From positions 1-64,000 of the forward strand of contig JACRLZ010000006.1 in the NCBI GenBank assembly GCA_016235125.1: a stretch of 64,000 nucleotides of DNA. Reading direction: 5' to 3'. Every line of letters begins with the position of its first letter. Position 1 is the first letter of the stretch. A program made the position numbers and the translations under genes. The notes under the pieces are model-generated. The model worked only from the letters and a program-made list of their open reading frames with translations, ran no database searches and was not told where the DNA came from. The stretch is from Sphingobacteriales bacterium (GTDB taxonomy: Bacteria; Bacteroidota; Bacteroidia; Chitinophagales; Chitinophagaceae). This document shows, in pieces, positions 54,556-63,336 of this stretch.

Positions 54556-55731
54556 TCATAATTTTCCGATGCTTTGCTGAATAGTAATAAATCCCATGTA
54601 AGTCATCGCCGCTACTACCAGCCAACCTATGATTTGCAATACCAACGGATGTTTATATTGACCTACGATGGAAGGATTTGCAGCAGCTACCAGGATTATT
54701 GCCAGTGCGAATGGAAGTATCAATCCATTCACAGCACCGGCAAGGATCAATAATTTCACGGGGTTGCCAACTGCAATAAAAATGATGGTGGAAAGAATGA
54801 TGAAAATGGTGATAACAATTTTCTCGTTATTCTTTACAACTGGTAATAAAGTTTTCCAGAAAGAAACGGAAGTAAAAGATGCACCAACCACAGAGGTAAT
54901 GGCGGCACTCCATAGTACTACTCCAAAAAATTTAAATCCCAATTCCCCGGCAGCTGATTGAAACACTGTAGAAGCAGGGTTGCCGGCTGCTAATTTTATT
55001 CCCTCTGATACGATACCAAGCGCTGCAAAAAACAATACAAACCGCATAGTGGCTGTGACGAGAATACCACTGACGGAGCTCTTGGTTACCTGCGGCATGT
55101 TTTGTCTTCCTTTTATTCCTGCATCAATCAGTCGGTGTGCCCCTGCAAAAGAAATGTATCCGCCCACTGTGCCGCCAACCAGTGTTACAATTTTCATCAC
55201 ATCAATTTTTTCGGGCCATATAGTTCTGTACAAAGCTTCGCCGACAGGAGGGTGAGAAACAAAAGCGATGTAAACAGTGAGGCCAATCATGACAAGGCCA
55301 AGCAGCTTGGCAAAATTATCCATCAGTTTGCCCGCTTCTTTGTACCAGAAAATGCCCAAAGCAATAACACAGCTGATAATAGCTCCTGTTTTTACATCAA
55401 GACCGGTTAAAACATTTACTCCCAATCCACAACCGGCAATGTTGCCAATATTGAAAATAAGTCCGCCGAATGCAATCAGGGCTGCAAGAAAATACCCAAG
55501 CCCCGGCATTAGTTTATTAGCTATATCCTGAGCCCTGTTTTCACTGACCGTAACAATTCTCCAGATATTTAGCTGTGCTCCGATATCAAGTAAAACAGAT
55601 ATAAGAATTACAAAGCCAAAACTGGTAAGTAGCTGTTCTGTAAATAAGGATGTTTGAGTAAGAAACCCGGGGCCGATCGCAGAAGTAGCCATAAGAAAGG
55701 CGGCACCCAATATCGCAGAATTTCTTTTCAT
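54556..55731 (-). CDS. Nramp-like (YcsG-type) transporter of the 5-oxoprolinase operon
   Basis: 391 residues with about eleven membrane helices in a LeuT-type arrangement. The first helix carries SAIGPGFLTQ (17-26) where metal-transporting Nramps have a DPGN motif. The sixth has LVGGTVGGYISF (184-195) where they have A..MPH. The canonical metal ligands are thus absent. B. subtilis ycsG, an Nramp-family gene, lies beside its 5-oxoprolinase genes, so this is probably the same subgroup. I infer a substrate such as 5-oxoproline or another small organic acid. The start overlaps the pxpA stop by 4 bp. Confidence 0.82.
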   Translation of the reverse strand: MKRNSAILGAAFLMATSAIGPGFLTQTSLFTEQLLTSFGFVILISVLLDIGAQLNIWRIVTVSENRAQDIANKLMPGLGYFLAALIAFGGLIFNIGNIAGCGLGVNVLTGLDVKTGAIISCVIALGIFWYKEAGKLMDNFAKLLGLVMIGLTVYIAFVSHPPVGEALYRTIWPEKIDVMKIVTLVGGTVGGYISFAGAHRLIDAGIKGRQNMPQVTKSSVSGILVTATMRFVLFFAALGIVSEGIKLAAGNPASTVFQSAAGELGFKFFGVVLWSAAITSVVGASFTSVSFWKTLLPVVKNNEKIVITIFIILSTIIFIAVGNPVKLLILAGAVNGLILPFALAIILVAAANPSIVGQYKHPLVLQIIGWLVVAAMTYMGFITIQQSIGKL

Positions 55732-56447
55732 GCATTTCTTATTGCATGATGAATTGCTTTGGCAAATTCCACCGCATGTTCACCATCACCATGAATGCAT
55801 ATTGTTTCAGCAACAATAGGAACGGATATGCCATTAACTGAAATCACGGTTCCTTTTTCGATCATCTGCAACACTTGTTCAACAGCTTTATCTGTATCAT
55901 TGATTAATGCATTGTTTTTGCTACGGGGAGTCAGCCGGCCATCGTCCTGGTAAGTGCGGTCAGCAAAAACTTCGCTGGCAGTCTTCAACCCTATTTTTTT
56001 TGCCTCTGTAATGAGATGGCTGCCGCTTAATCCGTACAGAACTAATTGTTCATTTACATCTTTTATCGCTAATGCAATAACTGCTGCAATGGGTTTAGCT
56101 CTTGCTGCCATATTATACAAAGCGCCATGCGGTTTTACATGATGCAGGGTGCTTCCAAAACTTTTTACTATATCATCCAATAGGTTTATTTGCTTTGTTA
56201 GAAGATCATAAACCTCCTGCAAAGGAAGTCGTATATCGGTTCGGCCAAAATTTTCCCGATCTGAAAACGAAGGATGTACACCAATAAAGACATTTGATTT
56301 CATGGCCAGCTCAACTGTTTTTTTCATCGTATCCTCATCCCCGGCATGATACCCGCAGGCGATATTGGCTGAGCTGATATAAGGCATTATCAGATCATCG
56401 TTGCCAATGCCTTCACCCATGTCGCAGTTAAAATCAATAAAGTTCAT
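55728..56447 (-). CDS. pxpA: 5-oxoprolinase subunit A (PxpA, LamB/YcsF family)
   Basis: 239 residues. DFNCDMGEGIGNDD, ANIACGYHAGD and GVHPSFSDRENFGR are the LamB/YcsF signature. With PxpB and PxpC it hydrolyses 5-oxoproline to glutamate using ATP. Overlaps pxpC upstream and the transporter gene downstream by 4 bp each, so the operon is translationally coupled. Confidence 0.93.
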   Translation of the reverse strand: MNFIDFNCDMGEGIGNDDLIMPYISSANIACGYHAGDEDTMKKTVELAMKSNVFIGVHPSFSDRENFGRTDIRLPLQEVYDLLTKQINLLDDIVKSFGSTLHHVKPHGALYNMAARAKPIAAVIALAIKDVNEQLVLYGLSGSHLITEAKKIGLKTASEVFADRTYQDDGRLTPRSKNNALINDTDKAVEQVLQMIEKGTVISVNGISVPIVAETICIHGDGEHAVEFAKAIHHAIRNA

Positions 56448-57430
56448 CTGTTAAAAAATTCCTGAAGCCTGAAAGTACAGGCATTTTGCAATTGCTGCAA
56501 ATGTTGTTGTTGTTTTATCATCAGGTCTTCTGCATTTTGATGATCCGTAATCCTGAAATGAATTTTATCTCCGGCTTTCATTTGCGCCAGCTTTTTATGA
56601 TGGGCTGAAATCACATGTGCAATTCTTGGATAACCACCCGCAGTCTGATGATCGGCCATCATAATTATCAGCCGGCCATCGGGCAGCAATTGAATTGTAC
56701 CAAAACTGACAGCAGAAGAAATTACTTCTTCATTTGTCATACAGTTTAAGGGGATATTATTAAGCCGGTAGCCCATGCGATCAGACTGATTGGTGATGAC
56801 ATAAGATGTCATTACAAAATTTTCTTTTGACGAAGAGGTGAGTCGCTCCCATTCAGTGCCAGGTAATACATAAACCTCTCCGGTTGTGTCACCCCAGTTA
56901 TCATCTGCCTGCCAGGGAAGTACATAAAACTCTTTCTCTTTTATTTTATCGGCAATACGATCTGATACATTAAATTTTATCTCATCCTCCTTTTGAAGTG
57001 CCCTGCCTGAAAATCCGCCAATTCCAGCTTTCAGATTCGTACTGCTGCTATTTAACCATTGAGGCACTTCAACACCGCCATAAATTGCGAGATAGGCCCT
57101 TGCTCCTTTTACCGTCTTATGAAACTGAAGTATAGAATTTTTATTTACCAGAATCGGGTGGTTTGAAGGAATTTTTTCTCCATTGATACTCGGCGAAAAA
57201 TCAGCGCCGCTTATTGCTATTAATGCAGGTTGCTTGAATAAAAAAACAGAAGCGGGAAAATATAATTCTATTACAGCCTTGTCAGACTTGTTGCCGGCAA
57301 GCAAATTGGCAACCTGTGCAGAAAATCTGTCCATTGCCCCGCCTGGATTAATCCCTAGTGACTGGTAGCCATACCTGCCCATATCCTGAACAGTGTCCTG
57401 AATTCCCGCCTTAATAATTTTCAAACTCAT
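56444..57430 (-). CDS. pxpC: 5-oxoprolinase subunit C (PxpC, KipA-like)
   Basis: 328 residues. GRYGYQSLGINPGGAMDRFS near the N-terminus and SDRMGYRLN and DHQTAGGYPRI later are typical of the KipA/allophanate-hydrolase-like family. Its start overlaps pxpB by 20 bp. Confidence 0.92.
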   Translation of the reverse strand: MSLKIIKAGIQDTVQDMGRYGYQSLGINPGGAMDRFSAQVANLLAGNKSDKAVIELYFPASVFLFKQPALIAISGADFSPSINGEKIPSNHPILVNKNSILQFHKTVKGARAYLAIYGGVEVPQWLNSSSTNLKAGIGGFSGRALQKEDEIKFNVSDRIADKIKEKEFYVLPWQADDNWGDTTGEVYVLPGTEWERLTSSSKENFVMTSYVITNQSDRMGYRLNNIPLNCMTNEEVISSAVSFGTIQLLPDGRLIIMMADHQTAGGYPRIAHVISAHHKKLAQMKAGDKIHFRITDHQNAEDLMIKQQQHLQQLQNACTFRLQEFFNR

Positions 57431-58148
57431 CTCTGCTGATTGAATAAAACTGAACGGTATCGCCTGCCTTTAGTAATGTTAGATTTTCGGGGTCGTCGGA
57501 AGTCCCACCTTCGGAGGGATTTAGGGAGGTCAATCTCAAAGGAGTTCTCCCGATAATCTGCCAACCACCAGGCGATGCCAGTGGATAAATACCGGTTTGC
57601 CTTCCCGCTATGCCTACACTGCCGGCTGTTATAATTACCGGTTGTGGTTTACGGGGCATTGTGATTCTCTCATCCACTTCACCCATATAGGTAAAGCCGG
57701 GAAGAAATCCGAGCATATATACCCGATATGCTTTGGAAGTGTGAATGTTTATGATTTCATCCGGCGAAAGTTTTTTTACAGCGGCCATCTGTTTTATATC
57801 CGTTGCAAATTCACTATCATAACAAACGGGAATTTTCATCAATCTTTTTTCATTATTTCTTTGTTCTGTAGAGAGGCGAAGAAGATTTTCCAGTTGCTGT
57901 TTCACACAATCATAAGCTGTTTCTTCAGCCGGAGTTTTTTTCTTTATCCGCAATACATCATAGTAAACTGTGATAGAGCTGTAGGCAGGTACCACTTCAA
58001 TTATTCCGGGCAGCGGGTTATTTTGTATCTGATAAAACCTTGCAATTACTTCGTCATTTATAACCTCGCTGATGCAATTACCAAAATCAACAGTGATGGC
58101 AGAATCGCCGAGGGGAAAAATACGGTATGGCAAAACCGGGTGGTTCAT
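57411..58148 (-). CDS. pxpB: 5-oxoprolinase subunit B (PxpB, KipI-like)
   Basis: 245 residues. The N-terminal GDSAITVDFGN and the C-terminal GFLPGFTYMGEVDERI and GSVGIAGRQTGIYPLASPGG blocks identify the KipI/PxpB family. It is the first gene of pxpB-pxpC-pxpA-transporter and is divergent from the radical SAM gene with only 40 bp between them, which must hold both promoters. Confidence 0.92.
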   Translation of the reverse strand: MNHPVLPYRIFPLGDSAITVDFGNCISEVINDEVIARFYQIQNNPLPGIIEVVPAYSSITVYYDVLRIKKKTPAEETAYDCVKQQLENLLRLSTEQRNNEKRLMKIPVCYDSEFATDIKQMAAVKKLSPDEIINIHTSKAYRVYMLGFLPGFTYMGEVDERITMPRKPQPVIITAGSVGIAGRQTGIYPLASPGGWQIIGRTPLRLTSLNPSEGGTSDDPENLTLLKAGDTVQFYSISRDEFENY

Positions 58149-58188
58149 CGCAAAATCGTTTCAAGTTAGCAACTTAACTTTACTTCTG

Positions 58189-59217
58189 ATGAGCCGATTT
58201 AATCGCAGAGACAGTTTTAATTTATTATCCAAACTCACACCCCGTCGTGCCTGGAACGGCCTGAAAGTGCTGAGCAGCTATTATATCAGCAAATGGTTTA
58301 AGAGGCCGGTGCAATGGGGTTATCCTGTTTCCATCTCATTTGAACCTACTACTTCCTGCAATCTTCGCTGCCCCGAATGCCCAAGCGGGTTAAGGGCTTT
58401 TACCCGCCCTACCGGTATGCTGCAAAAAGATTTTTTCAGCGAAACCATTGACCAGTTACATAAAGATCTGCTTTATCTTATTTTTTATTTTCAGGGTGAG
58501 CCTTATCTCAATCCTGATTTTCTGGATATGGTTCAGTATGCATCACAAAAAAAAATTTATACCGCCACTTCTACCAATGCTCATTATCTGGATGATGCCA
58601 ATGCCAAAAGAACTATTGAAAGCGGATTGGATCGTTTAATTATTTCCATTGATGGCACCACACAGGAAGTATATAAACAATACCGGGTTGGCGGACAGCT
58701 GGATAAAGTAATTGAGGGAACAAAAAATATTGTGAAATGGAAAAAACAATTGAAAAGCAAAAAACCCTTTGTAGTGTTTCAGTTTCTTGTAGTGAAACCC
58801 AATGAACACCAGATAGAAGATGTTAAGAGACTGGCTAAAGAAACAGGAGTGGATGATGTATGGTTTAAAACAGCACAGGTGTATGATTTTAAAAATGATC
58901 CTAACTATTTAATTCCAACGATTGATAAGTATAGTCGCTACAGAAGAAATGGCAATGGTTATGAGTTTAAAGGAAAATTGGCCAATCATTGCTGGCGTCT
59001 CTGGCATGACCCGGTCATTACCTGGGATGGATTGGTTGCGCCTTGTTGTTTTGATAAAGATGCTCAGCATCAGCTCGGTAACCTGAAAGAAAAATCTTTT
59101 AAAGAAATCTGGAAAAACGGCGAATACCGTAATTTCCGCAAGGCTATTTTAAAAGGAAGAAAAAATATTGATATTTGCTCTAACTGTAGCGAAGGAACTA
59201 AAGTATGGGAGAGATAA
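58189..59217 (+). CDS. Radical SAM/SPASM-domain protein
   Basis: The start is placed at ATG 58189 (MSRFNRRDSF); the longer frame overlaps pxpB. 342 residues. The radical SAM cluster motif is CNLRCPEC (Cys57, 61, 64), preceded by ISFEPTTS. The SPASM part has CCFDKDAQHQLGN and ends with ICSNCSEG. Such proteins modify peptides or small molecules by radical chemistry; no peptide substrate gene is evident nearby. The 3' end is followed by a second, diverged copy of the last codons. Confidence 0.87.
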   Translation: MSRFNRRDSFNLLSKLTPRRAWNGLKVLSSYYISKWFKRPVQWGYPVSISFEPTTSCNLRCPECPSGLRAFTRPTGMLQKDFFSETIDQLHKDLLYLIFYFQGEPYLNPDFLDMVQYASQKKIYTATSTNAHYLDDANAKRTIESGLDRLIISIDGTTQEVYKQYRVGGQLDKVIEGTKNIVKWKKQLKSKKPFVVFQFLVVKPNEHQIEDVKRLAKETGVDDVWFKTAQVYDFKNDPNYLIPTIDKYSRYRRNGNGYEFKGKLANHCWRLWHDPVITWDGLVAPCCFDKDAQHQLGNLKEKSFKEIWKNGEYRNFRKAILKGRKNIDICSNCSEGTKVWER

Positions 59218-59238
59218 AAAACGAGAACTTTACTTTGT

Positions 59239-59304
59239 CACCCTGAGTATAACGAAGGGTGCTCCAATTGCAGTGAAGGAACAAAAGTGTGGGGCAGGAA
59301 ATAA
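59239..59304. repeat. REP-like hairpin plus duplicated 3' tail of the radical SAM gene
   Basis: A CACCCT...AGGGTG palindrome (59239-59261) is followed by 59260-59304, which encodes CSNCSEGTKVWGRK and a stop. That nearly repeats the true C-terminus CSNCSEGTKVWER at 59176-59217. The two copies differ almost only at synonymous positions over eleven codons. Confidence 0.75.
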
Positions 59305-59795
59305 ACATCACAAAAGAAACCTTGCCATTACCATCATCCATATCAACCCGGTTGCACTACCAGCATAAATCTTTGGTAGATATGATTGATGGCCTTTCGG
59401 ACGAAATGATAAGAAGACCTGTGTTTCCCGGTAAATGGTCTGTATTTGAACATATTGTTCATTTACAAACCTATCAGCACACTTTTATAAGCAGGATAAG
59501 ACAATTGCTTGAAGGCAATAACCCGTCTTTCTCCCGTTATACAGCTGAAAGTGACCCTTTGTTTGCTGAAAACTGCCACAAATCTGTCAGGGAGATAATT
59601 CAGGATTTGCTTGGTACCCGCAAGAAAATGCTGGCAGAGATCAGTTTATTTCCCGATGGAGATTTGGTCAAAAAAGCGATCCACCCTGCTTATGGAAAAA
59701 TGGATCTCGTACAATGGCTTAATTTCTTCCTGTTGCATGAAGCACATCATATGTTCACCATTTTCAAACTTTCAGGCGAACTAAAAAAGACATGA
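59289..59795 (+). CDS. DinB-family protein
   Basis: 168 residues from GTG 59289. DinB-like four-helix fold with His residues at FPGKWSVFEHIVHL, ETLPLPSSISTRLHYQHKSL and FFLLHEAHHMFTIFKL. These His residues would form the metal site; family members are often linked to thiol-dependent transferase activity or stress. The start codon lies inside the duplicated radical SAM tail, so the two genes were probably overlapping originally. Confidence 0.8.
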   Translation: MGQEINITKETLPLPSSISTRLHYQHKSLVDMIDGLSDEMIRRPVFPGKWSVFEHIVHLQTYQHTFISRIRQLLEGNNPSFSRYTAESDPLFAENCHKSVREIIQDLLGTRKKMLAEISLFPDGDLVKKAIHPAYGKMDLVQWLNFFLLHEAHHMFTIFKLSGELKKT

Positions 59796-60046
59796 AAAAA
59801 ATTTTCAACTGATTACCATCTTCTCATTTCATTATAGATGGAGGCATAAAAGGAAAAAAATCCTTCAAAAAAGTTGCGGATGGACTCGGATAGCAGCTTC
59901 ATAAAAAAGGGTTTATGGGTAATTCGTACTGTAAAACAAATCATTTTCCGGGTTAGAATCAATACCACAAAGAGGTGAATTTCTTAACATTTGCTGCACT
60001 CCCCTTGTTAATAATTGGTTATTCAGAATAAAAAGTCAAAAGAAAT
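59796..60046. other. Gap between DinB-like gene and the SnoaL promoter
   Basis: No open frame with coding character and no RNA gene is visible; mostly AT-rich sequence with several A-tracts. The promoter and operator of the following gene begin at 60047. Confidence 0.5.
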
Positions 60047-60077
60047 TTTGTATTTCAATGTCTAAACATTAATTTTG
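60047..60077 (+). promoter_or_regulatory. Bacteroidota-type promoter of the SnoaL-like gene
   Basis: TTTG at 60047-60050, 19 bp spacer, TAATTTTG at 60070-60077, the expected -33/-7 pattern and spacing. Start of transcription should fall near 60083, about 30 bp before the ATG. Confidence 0.7.
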
Positions 60078-60090
60078 TTGTTTAAACATT
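60059..60090. promoter_or_regulatory. Tandem operator repeats (TGTYTAAACATT)
   Basis: TGTCTAAACATT (60059-60070) and TGTTTAAACATT (60079-60090) are direct repeats exactly 20 bp apart with palindromic cores. They flank the -7 box, so a bound repressor would block transcription. The MarR-family protein encoded at 60556 is the natural candidate. Confidence 0.6.
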
Positions 60091-60113
60091 GTTTACTAAA
60101 AAAATTTAAATCT

Positions 60114-60467
60114 ATGAGCGACTTGAGAACGGATGTGGACCAGCTTAACCAGATGATCCTGGAAGGCAAAACCCTGGAAGCTTTTGAAAAATTTTATTCT
60201 GATGAGGTTGTAATGCAGGACAATGATTATCCTGCACGGGTAGGCAAGGATGCAAACCGGCAATATGAAGAAGCCTTTGTAAACGGTCTTACTGAATTCC
60301 GTGGCGCTAAAGTGCTGAACACCGTGATCAGCGATGATATTGCAGCAGTGGAATGGTGGCTCGACTTCACTCACAAGGATTTTGGCACCCGTAATTACCG
60401 CCAATTGGCTGTGCAGCGCTGGAAAAATGGTAAAATTGTTGAAGAGAAGTTTTACTACAACAACTGA
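60114..60467 (+). CDS. SnoaL-like (NTF2-fold) protein
   Basis: The start is placed at ATG 60114, next to the promoter; the upstream ATG at 60075 lies in the operator. 117 residues with the NTF2-like pattern LNQMILEGKTLEAFEKFYSDEVVMQD, then VGKDANRQYEEAFV and RNYRQLAVQRWKNGKIVEEKFYY. The cavity proteins of this fold range from isomerases to ligand carriers; this one is unassigned. A strong terminator follows, then a MarR gene, so the pair is probably a regulator and its target. Confidence 0.8.
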   Translation: MSDLRTDVDQLNQMILEGKTLEAFEKFYSDEVVMQDNDYPARVGKDANRQYEEAFVNGLTEFRGAKVLNTVISDDIAAVEWWLDFTHKDFGTRNYRQLAVQRWKNGKIVEEKFYYNN

Positions 60468-60485
60468 TCATCCGCAAAAAAGCAT

Positions 60486-60530
60486 AAAAAGTTTCAGGGA
60501 AGCGGGTTGTTTTCCTGAAACTTTTTATTT
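60486..60530 (+). terminator. Terminator between the SnoaL-like and MarR genes
   Basis: AAAAAGTTTCAGG and CCTGAAACTTTTT arms around a 15-nt loop, followed by TTTTTA-rich sequence. Confidence 0.85.
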
Positions 60531-60555
60531 TTATCCCTCTCATCAGGAGTTCTTC

Positions 60556-61014
60556 ATGGGAATTGAAAAAGACATACAACAGAATAAATTTCGCAACGCC
60601 TATCAAAAGGCAGCGATCAATCTTATATATACTGTTGGATGGATGCGGGATAGGACTAAATGCCTTTTTGAAGCAGAAGATATCACGCCTCAACAGTTTA
60701 ATATACTCCGCATTCTTCGTGGCAGTTTTCCTGATCCTCTCTCTACTTTACAGATAAGAGAAAGAATGCTGGAAAAAATGAGTGATACCAGCCGGATCGT
60801 CGACCGCCTGATTGCAAAAGGCCTGGTAAAAAAAGTTACCTGTAAAAGCGACCGCAGACTCGTAGATGTAATAATAACAGACAAAGGAAAAAAACTGCTG
60901 GAAAGGTTGGATATAAAACAAGATGAAATAGACGGAGTTCTTGGTAATCTTTCTGAACAAGATGCTAATATTCTCAGCGATCTGCTTGATAAAATAAGAG
61001 ATGGTGACGAATAA
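60556..61014 (+). CDS. MarR-family transcriptional regulator
   Basis: The start is placed at ATG 60556; the frame runs upstream to 60334 but that part overlaps the SnoaL gene and its terminator. 152 residues. Winged helix with ITPQQFNILRILRG, LEKMSDTSRIVDRLIAKGLVKK and the wing CKSDRRLVDVIITDKG. It probably controls the upstream SnoaL-like gene through the tandem TGTYTAAACATT sites; the link is inference from position. Confidence 0.88.
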   Translation: MGIEKDIQQNKFRNAYQKAAINLIYTVGWMRDRTKCLFEAEDITPQQFNILRILRGSFPDPLSTLQIRERMLEKMSDTSRIVDRLIAKGLVKKVTCKSDRRLVDVIITDKGKKLLERLDIKQDEIDGVLGNLSEQDANILSDLLDKIRDGDE

Positions 61015-61043
61015 TGTATTTTCGCTGTTGTTATCTCCACCAC

Positions 61044-62591
61044 ATGAAAATAAAATCGGTTTTCCTTTTAACACCGCTTATCATTCTCTTTTCTTCATTA
61101 CTTGGGCAACCCAAGTATGAATTCCGGGGCGTTTGGATAGCTACCGTAGATAATATTGACTGGCCTGTATCCGGCCAATGGGATAGTGAAAAACAGAAAG
61201 AAGATTTCAAACGCATTCTCGACATGCATCAGCGAAATGGGATGAATGCGATGATCGTTCAGGTGAGGCCGGCGGCGGATGCTTTTTATCCTTCACAATA
61301 CGAACCCTGGAGCCAGTGGCTTACAGGTGAACAAGGCAAACCCCCTTCTCCTTATTATGATCCCTTACAGTTTATGATTGAGGAAACGCATAAAAGAGGA
61401 ATGGAATTTCATGCCTGGCTAAATCCATACCGGGCCAATTTTAATATCAATACAGCAAGCATCGCTTCCAATCATATTACCCGCATTCATCCCGAATGGT
61501 TTCTGACCTATGGCGATAAAAAGTATTTTAATCCGGGTAATAAAGAAGCACAAAAATTTGTAGTAAATGTGGTGCAGGATATTGTGAAGCGGTATGATGT
61601 GGATGCCATTCATATGGATGATTATTTTTATCCTTATCGCATTCCGGGAAAAGAATTTCCGGATGAACAATCGTATAAAAATTCAGGAACAAAACTGAAA
61701 AAAGATGATTGGAGAAGAAGCAATGTCGATTCAATCATACTTGCACTAAGTAATGTTATTAAACAGGAAAAAAAGTTTTGCCGTTTTGGAATTTCTCCTT
61801 TTGCTGTCTGGAGAAATAAGAAAGATGATCCCCGTGGAAGCGACAGCAAGGCTGGCCAAACGAATTACGACGATCTTTATGCCGATATTCTATTGTGGTT
61901 AAAAAAAGGATGGATAGATTATGTGACACCACAGCTTTACCGGGGGATAAATGATGATAAAGTGGCTTATGAAAAACTGCTTGACTGGTGGAGCCGTCAC
62001 AGTTATGATAAACATATTTATATCGGGCACGGTATTTATCGTGGCCTTACCAATGAATCTCCGGGCTGGGGAGACCCGAACCAGATACCTGAGCAGATAA
62101 AATTATTACGCCGTTATCCCAACGTACAGGGCAGTGTTTATTTCAGCAGCAAGACTTTCGAGAAAAACCCTTTTGGATGGAATGACAGTTTGCAAAATGA
62201 GTATTATAAATACCCCGCCCTGCTTCCTCCTATGCGCTGGATTGACAATGAAAAACCCTGGCCGCCGATTGTAGAAAGAAGTATCAGTAATGATTCGGTG
62301 GTTCATTTAAAAGTAAGACCTGATCCGAGAAACAGGGTGGAGCTAAAGTATTACGTCATTTACCAATACCCGATGGAATCGCACAGCGACCCCTTTGGAA
62401 ATACGCCAAAATATTTTTCAAGAATCGTGGTGAAGCCGGAAGGGTTTGAGTACATTGATGTTTTGTCTTCCAGTCATTTTTCCTATCGATATGTGATTAC
62501 ATCTGTTGGAAGAAATAACAATGAAAGTGACCTCAGCGAGATTGCTATACTGGTGCAGCCGGGGGGAAAGTGGGAGTTTTATAAGCCGTAG
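61044..62591 (+). CDS. GHL10-type (DUF187) secreted glycoside hydrolase-like protein
   Basis: The start is placed at ATG 61044, which begins a signal peptide (MKIKSVFLLTPLIILFSSLLGQ). 515 residues. FRGVWIATVDNIDWP, MHQRNGMNAMIVQVRPAADAFY, WLNPYRAN and DAIHMDDYFYPY are signatures of the GHL10/DUF187 TIM-barrel family. A fibronectin-like C-terminal part (about 420-515) ends the protein. The acidic residues in HMDDYF suggest hydrolase activity on extracellular polysaccharide or cell-wall material, untested. Confidence 0.88.
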   Translation: MKIKSVFLLTPLIILFSSLLGQPKYEFRGVWIATVDNIDWPVSGQWDSEKQKEDFKRILDMHQRNGMNAMIVQVRPAADAFYPSQYEPWSQWLTGEQGKPPSPYYDPLQFMIEETHKRGMEFHAWLNPYRANFNINTASIASNHITRIHPEWFLTYGDKKYFNPGNKEAQKFVVNVVQDIVKRYDVDAIHMDDYFYPYRIPGKEFPDEQSYKNSGTKLKKDDWRRSNVDSIILALSNVIKQEKKFCRFGISPFAVWRNKKDDPRGSDSKAGQTNYDDLYADILLWLKKGWIDYVTPQLYRGINDDKVAYEKLLDWWSRHSYDKHIYIGHGIYRGLTNESPGWGDPNQIPEQIKLLRRYPNVQGSVYFSSKTFEKNPFGWNDSLQNEYYKYPALLPPMRWIDNEKPWPPIVERSISNDSVVHLKVRPDPRNRVELKYYVIYQYPMESHSDPFGNTPKYFSRIVVKPEGFEYIDVLSSSHFSYRYVITSVGRNNNESDLSEIAILVQPGGKWEFYKP

Positions 62592-62634
62592 ATATCTCTT
62601 ATGTTAGCTGCACAAGAAACTAAGTAAGTAAATT

Positions 62635-63279
62635 TCAATGAAAAAAATATCCAATGGTTATTCCAGCGCTTACGTTGCGGGTTTTATTTTGTTCGGAATA
62701 ATAAATATTTGTTACCCCAAATTCACAGTTGATAGAAGCTATCCATTTGTCTTGTATTTGTGCCGACAGTGATCCGCCCAGGCCAACATCAAAATGTTCG
62801 TATCCATTGTTCCCAAATTGAATATTTCTTTTTGCTGGTTCATTGCTTGGTGTACCTGAAACATTTTTCCAAATTTCTTTACCATTCATTGCATAAGAGA
62901 AATATGGGCCAGCTCCAAGAAATAATTTAGCCCTATTATTTGCTATCAAGTATTGAATAGGAACAGATAATTCTATATAGTCGAACCTTAAACTCATAGT
63001 TCCGGTTCCAATGGGATTTCCCAATTGATCTTCAAAAGTCAAACTTGCAATACGGCTTCCTTTGGAACAATATCCAATAGATGGTTCAAGAAAAAAAGAA
63101 TTGCCAAGAGGAAGCATTCCAAAAAAGGACACCTGTGCAGATGTTAGTGCTTTTTTATCAGAATTTTTGAACCCTGTTTGGTTATTAACCGTAGCTCCGG
63201 CTTTAACTCCCCATCTTTTTTGAGAGGTGGCAAGAATGGAATGAGAAGCAATAAAAAATAAAAGAAATACTTTTCTCAT
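62635..63279 (-). CDS. Outer-membrane beta-barrel protein (porin-like)
   Basis: 214 residues, signal peptide ending near ILATSQ (20). WGVKAGATVNNQTG at the start of the barrel, LFLGAGPYFSYAMNGKE in the middle and VSAGITIGYFFH at the end are typical of PorT/OMP_b-brl_2 proteins. Convergent with the GHL10 gene. Function unknown. Confidence 0.78.
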   Translation of the reverse strand: MRKVFLLFFIASHSILATSQKRWGVKAGATVNNQTGFKNSDKKALTSAQVSFFGMLPLGNSFFLEPSIGYCSKGSRIASLTFEDQLGNPIGTGTMSLRFDYIELSVPIQYLIANNRAKLFLGAGPYFSYAMNGKEIWKNVSGTPSNEPAKRNIQFGNNGYEHFDVGLGGSLSAQIQDKWIASINCEFGVTNIYYSEQNKTRNVSAGITIGYFFH

Positions 63280-63336
63280 AATATCCGGTTCAAATGGTAA
63301 GCCAAGTTAATAAAAATTTTACTATACTGGGGTTGG

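Noticed and set aside
54556..55731. mntH, a manganese/iron Nramp transporter
   Set aside because: Fold and length fit the family, but the DPGN and MPH metal motifs are missing and the gene context is 5-oxoproline metabolism, so the mntH name was not used.
57597..58169. 190-codon open frame on the plus strand opposite pxpB
   Set aside because: Antisense to a well-supported 5-oxoprolinase subunit; composition is unlike protein (rich in Tyr, Phe, His, Cys).
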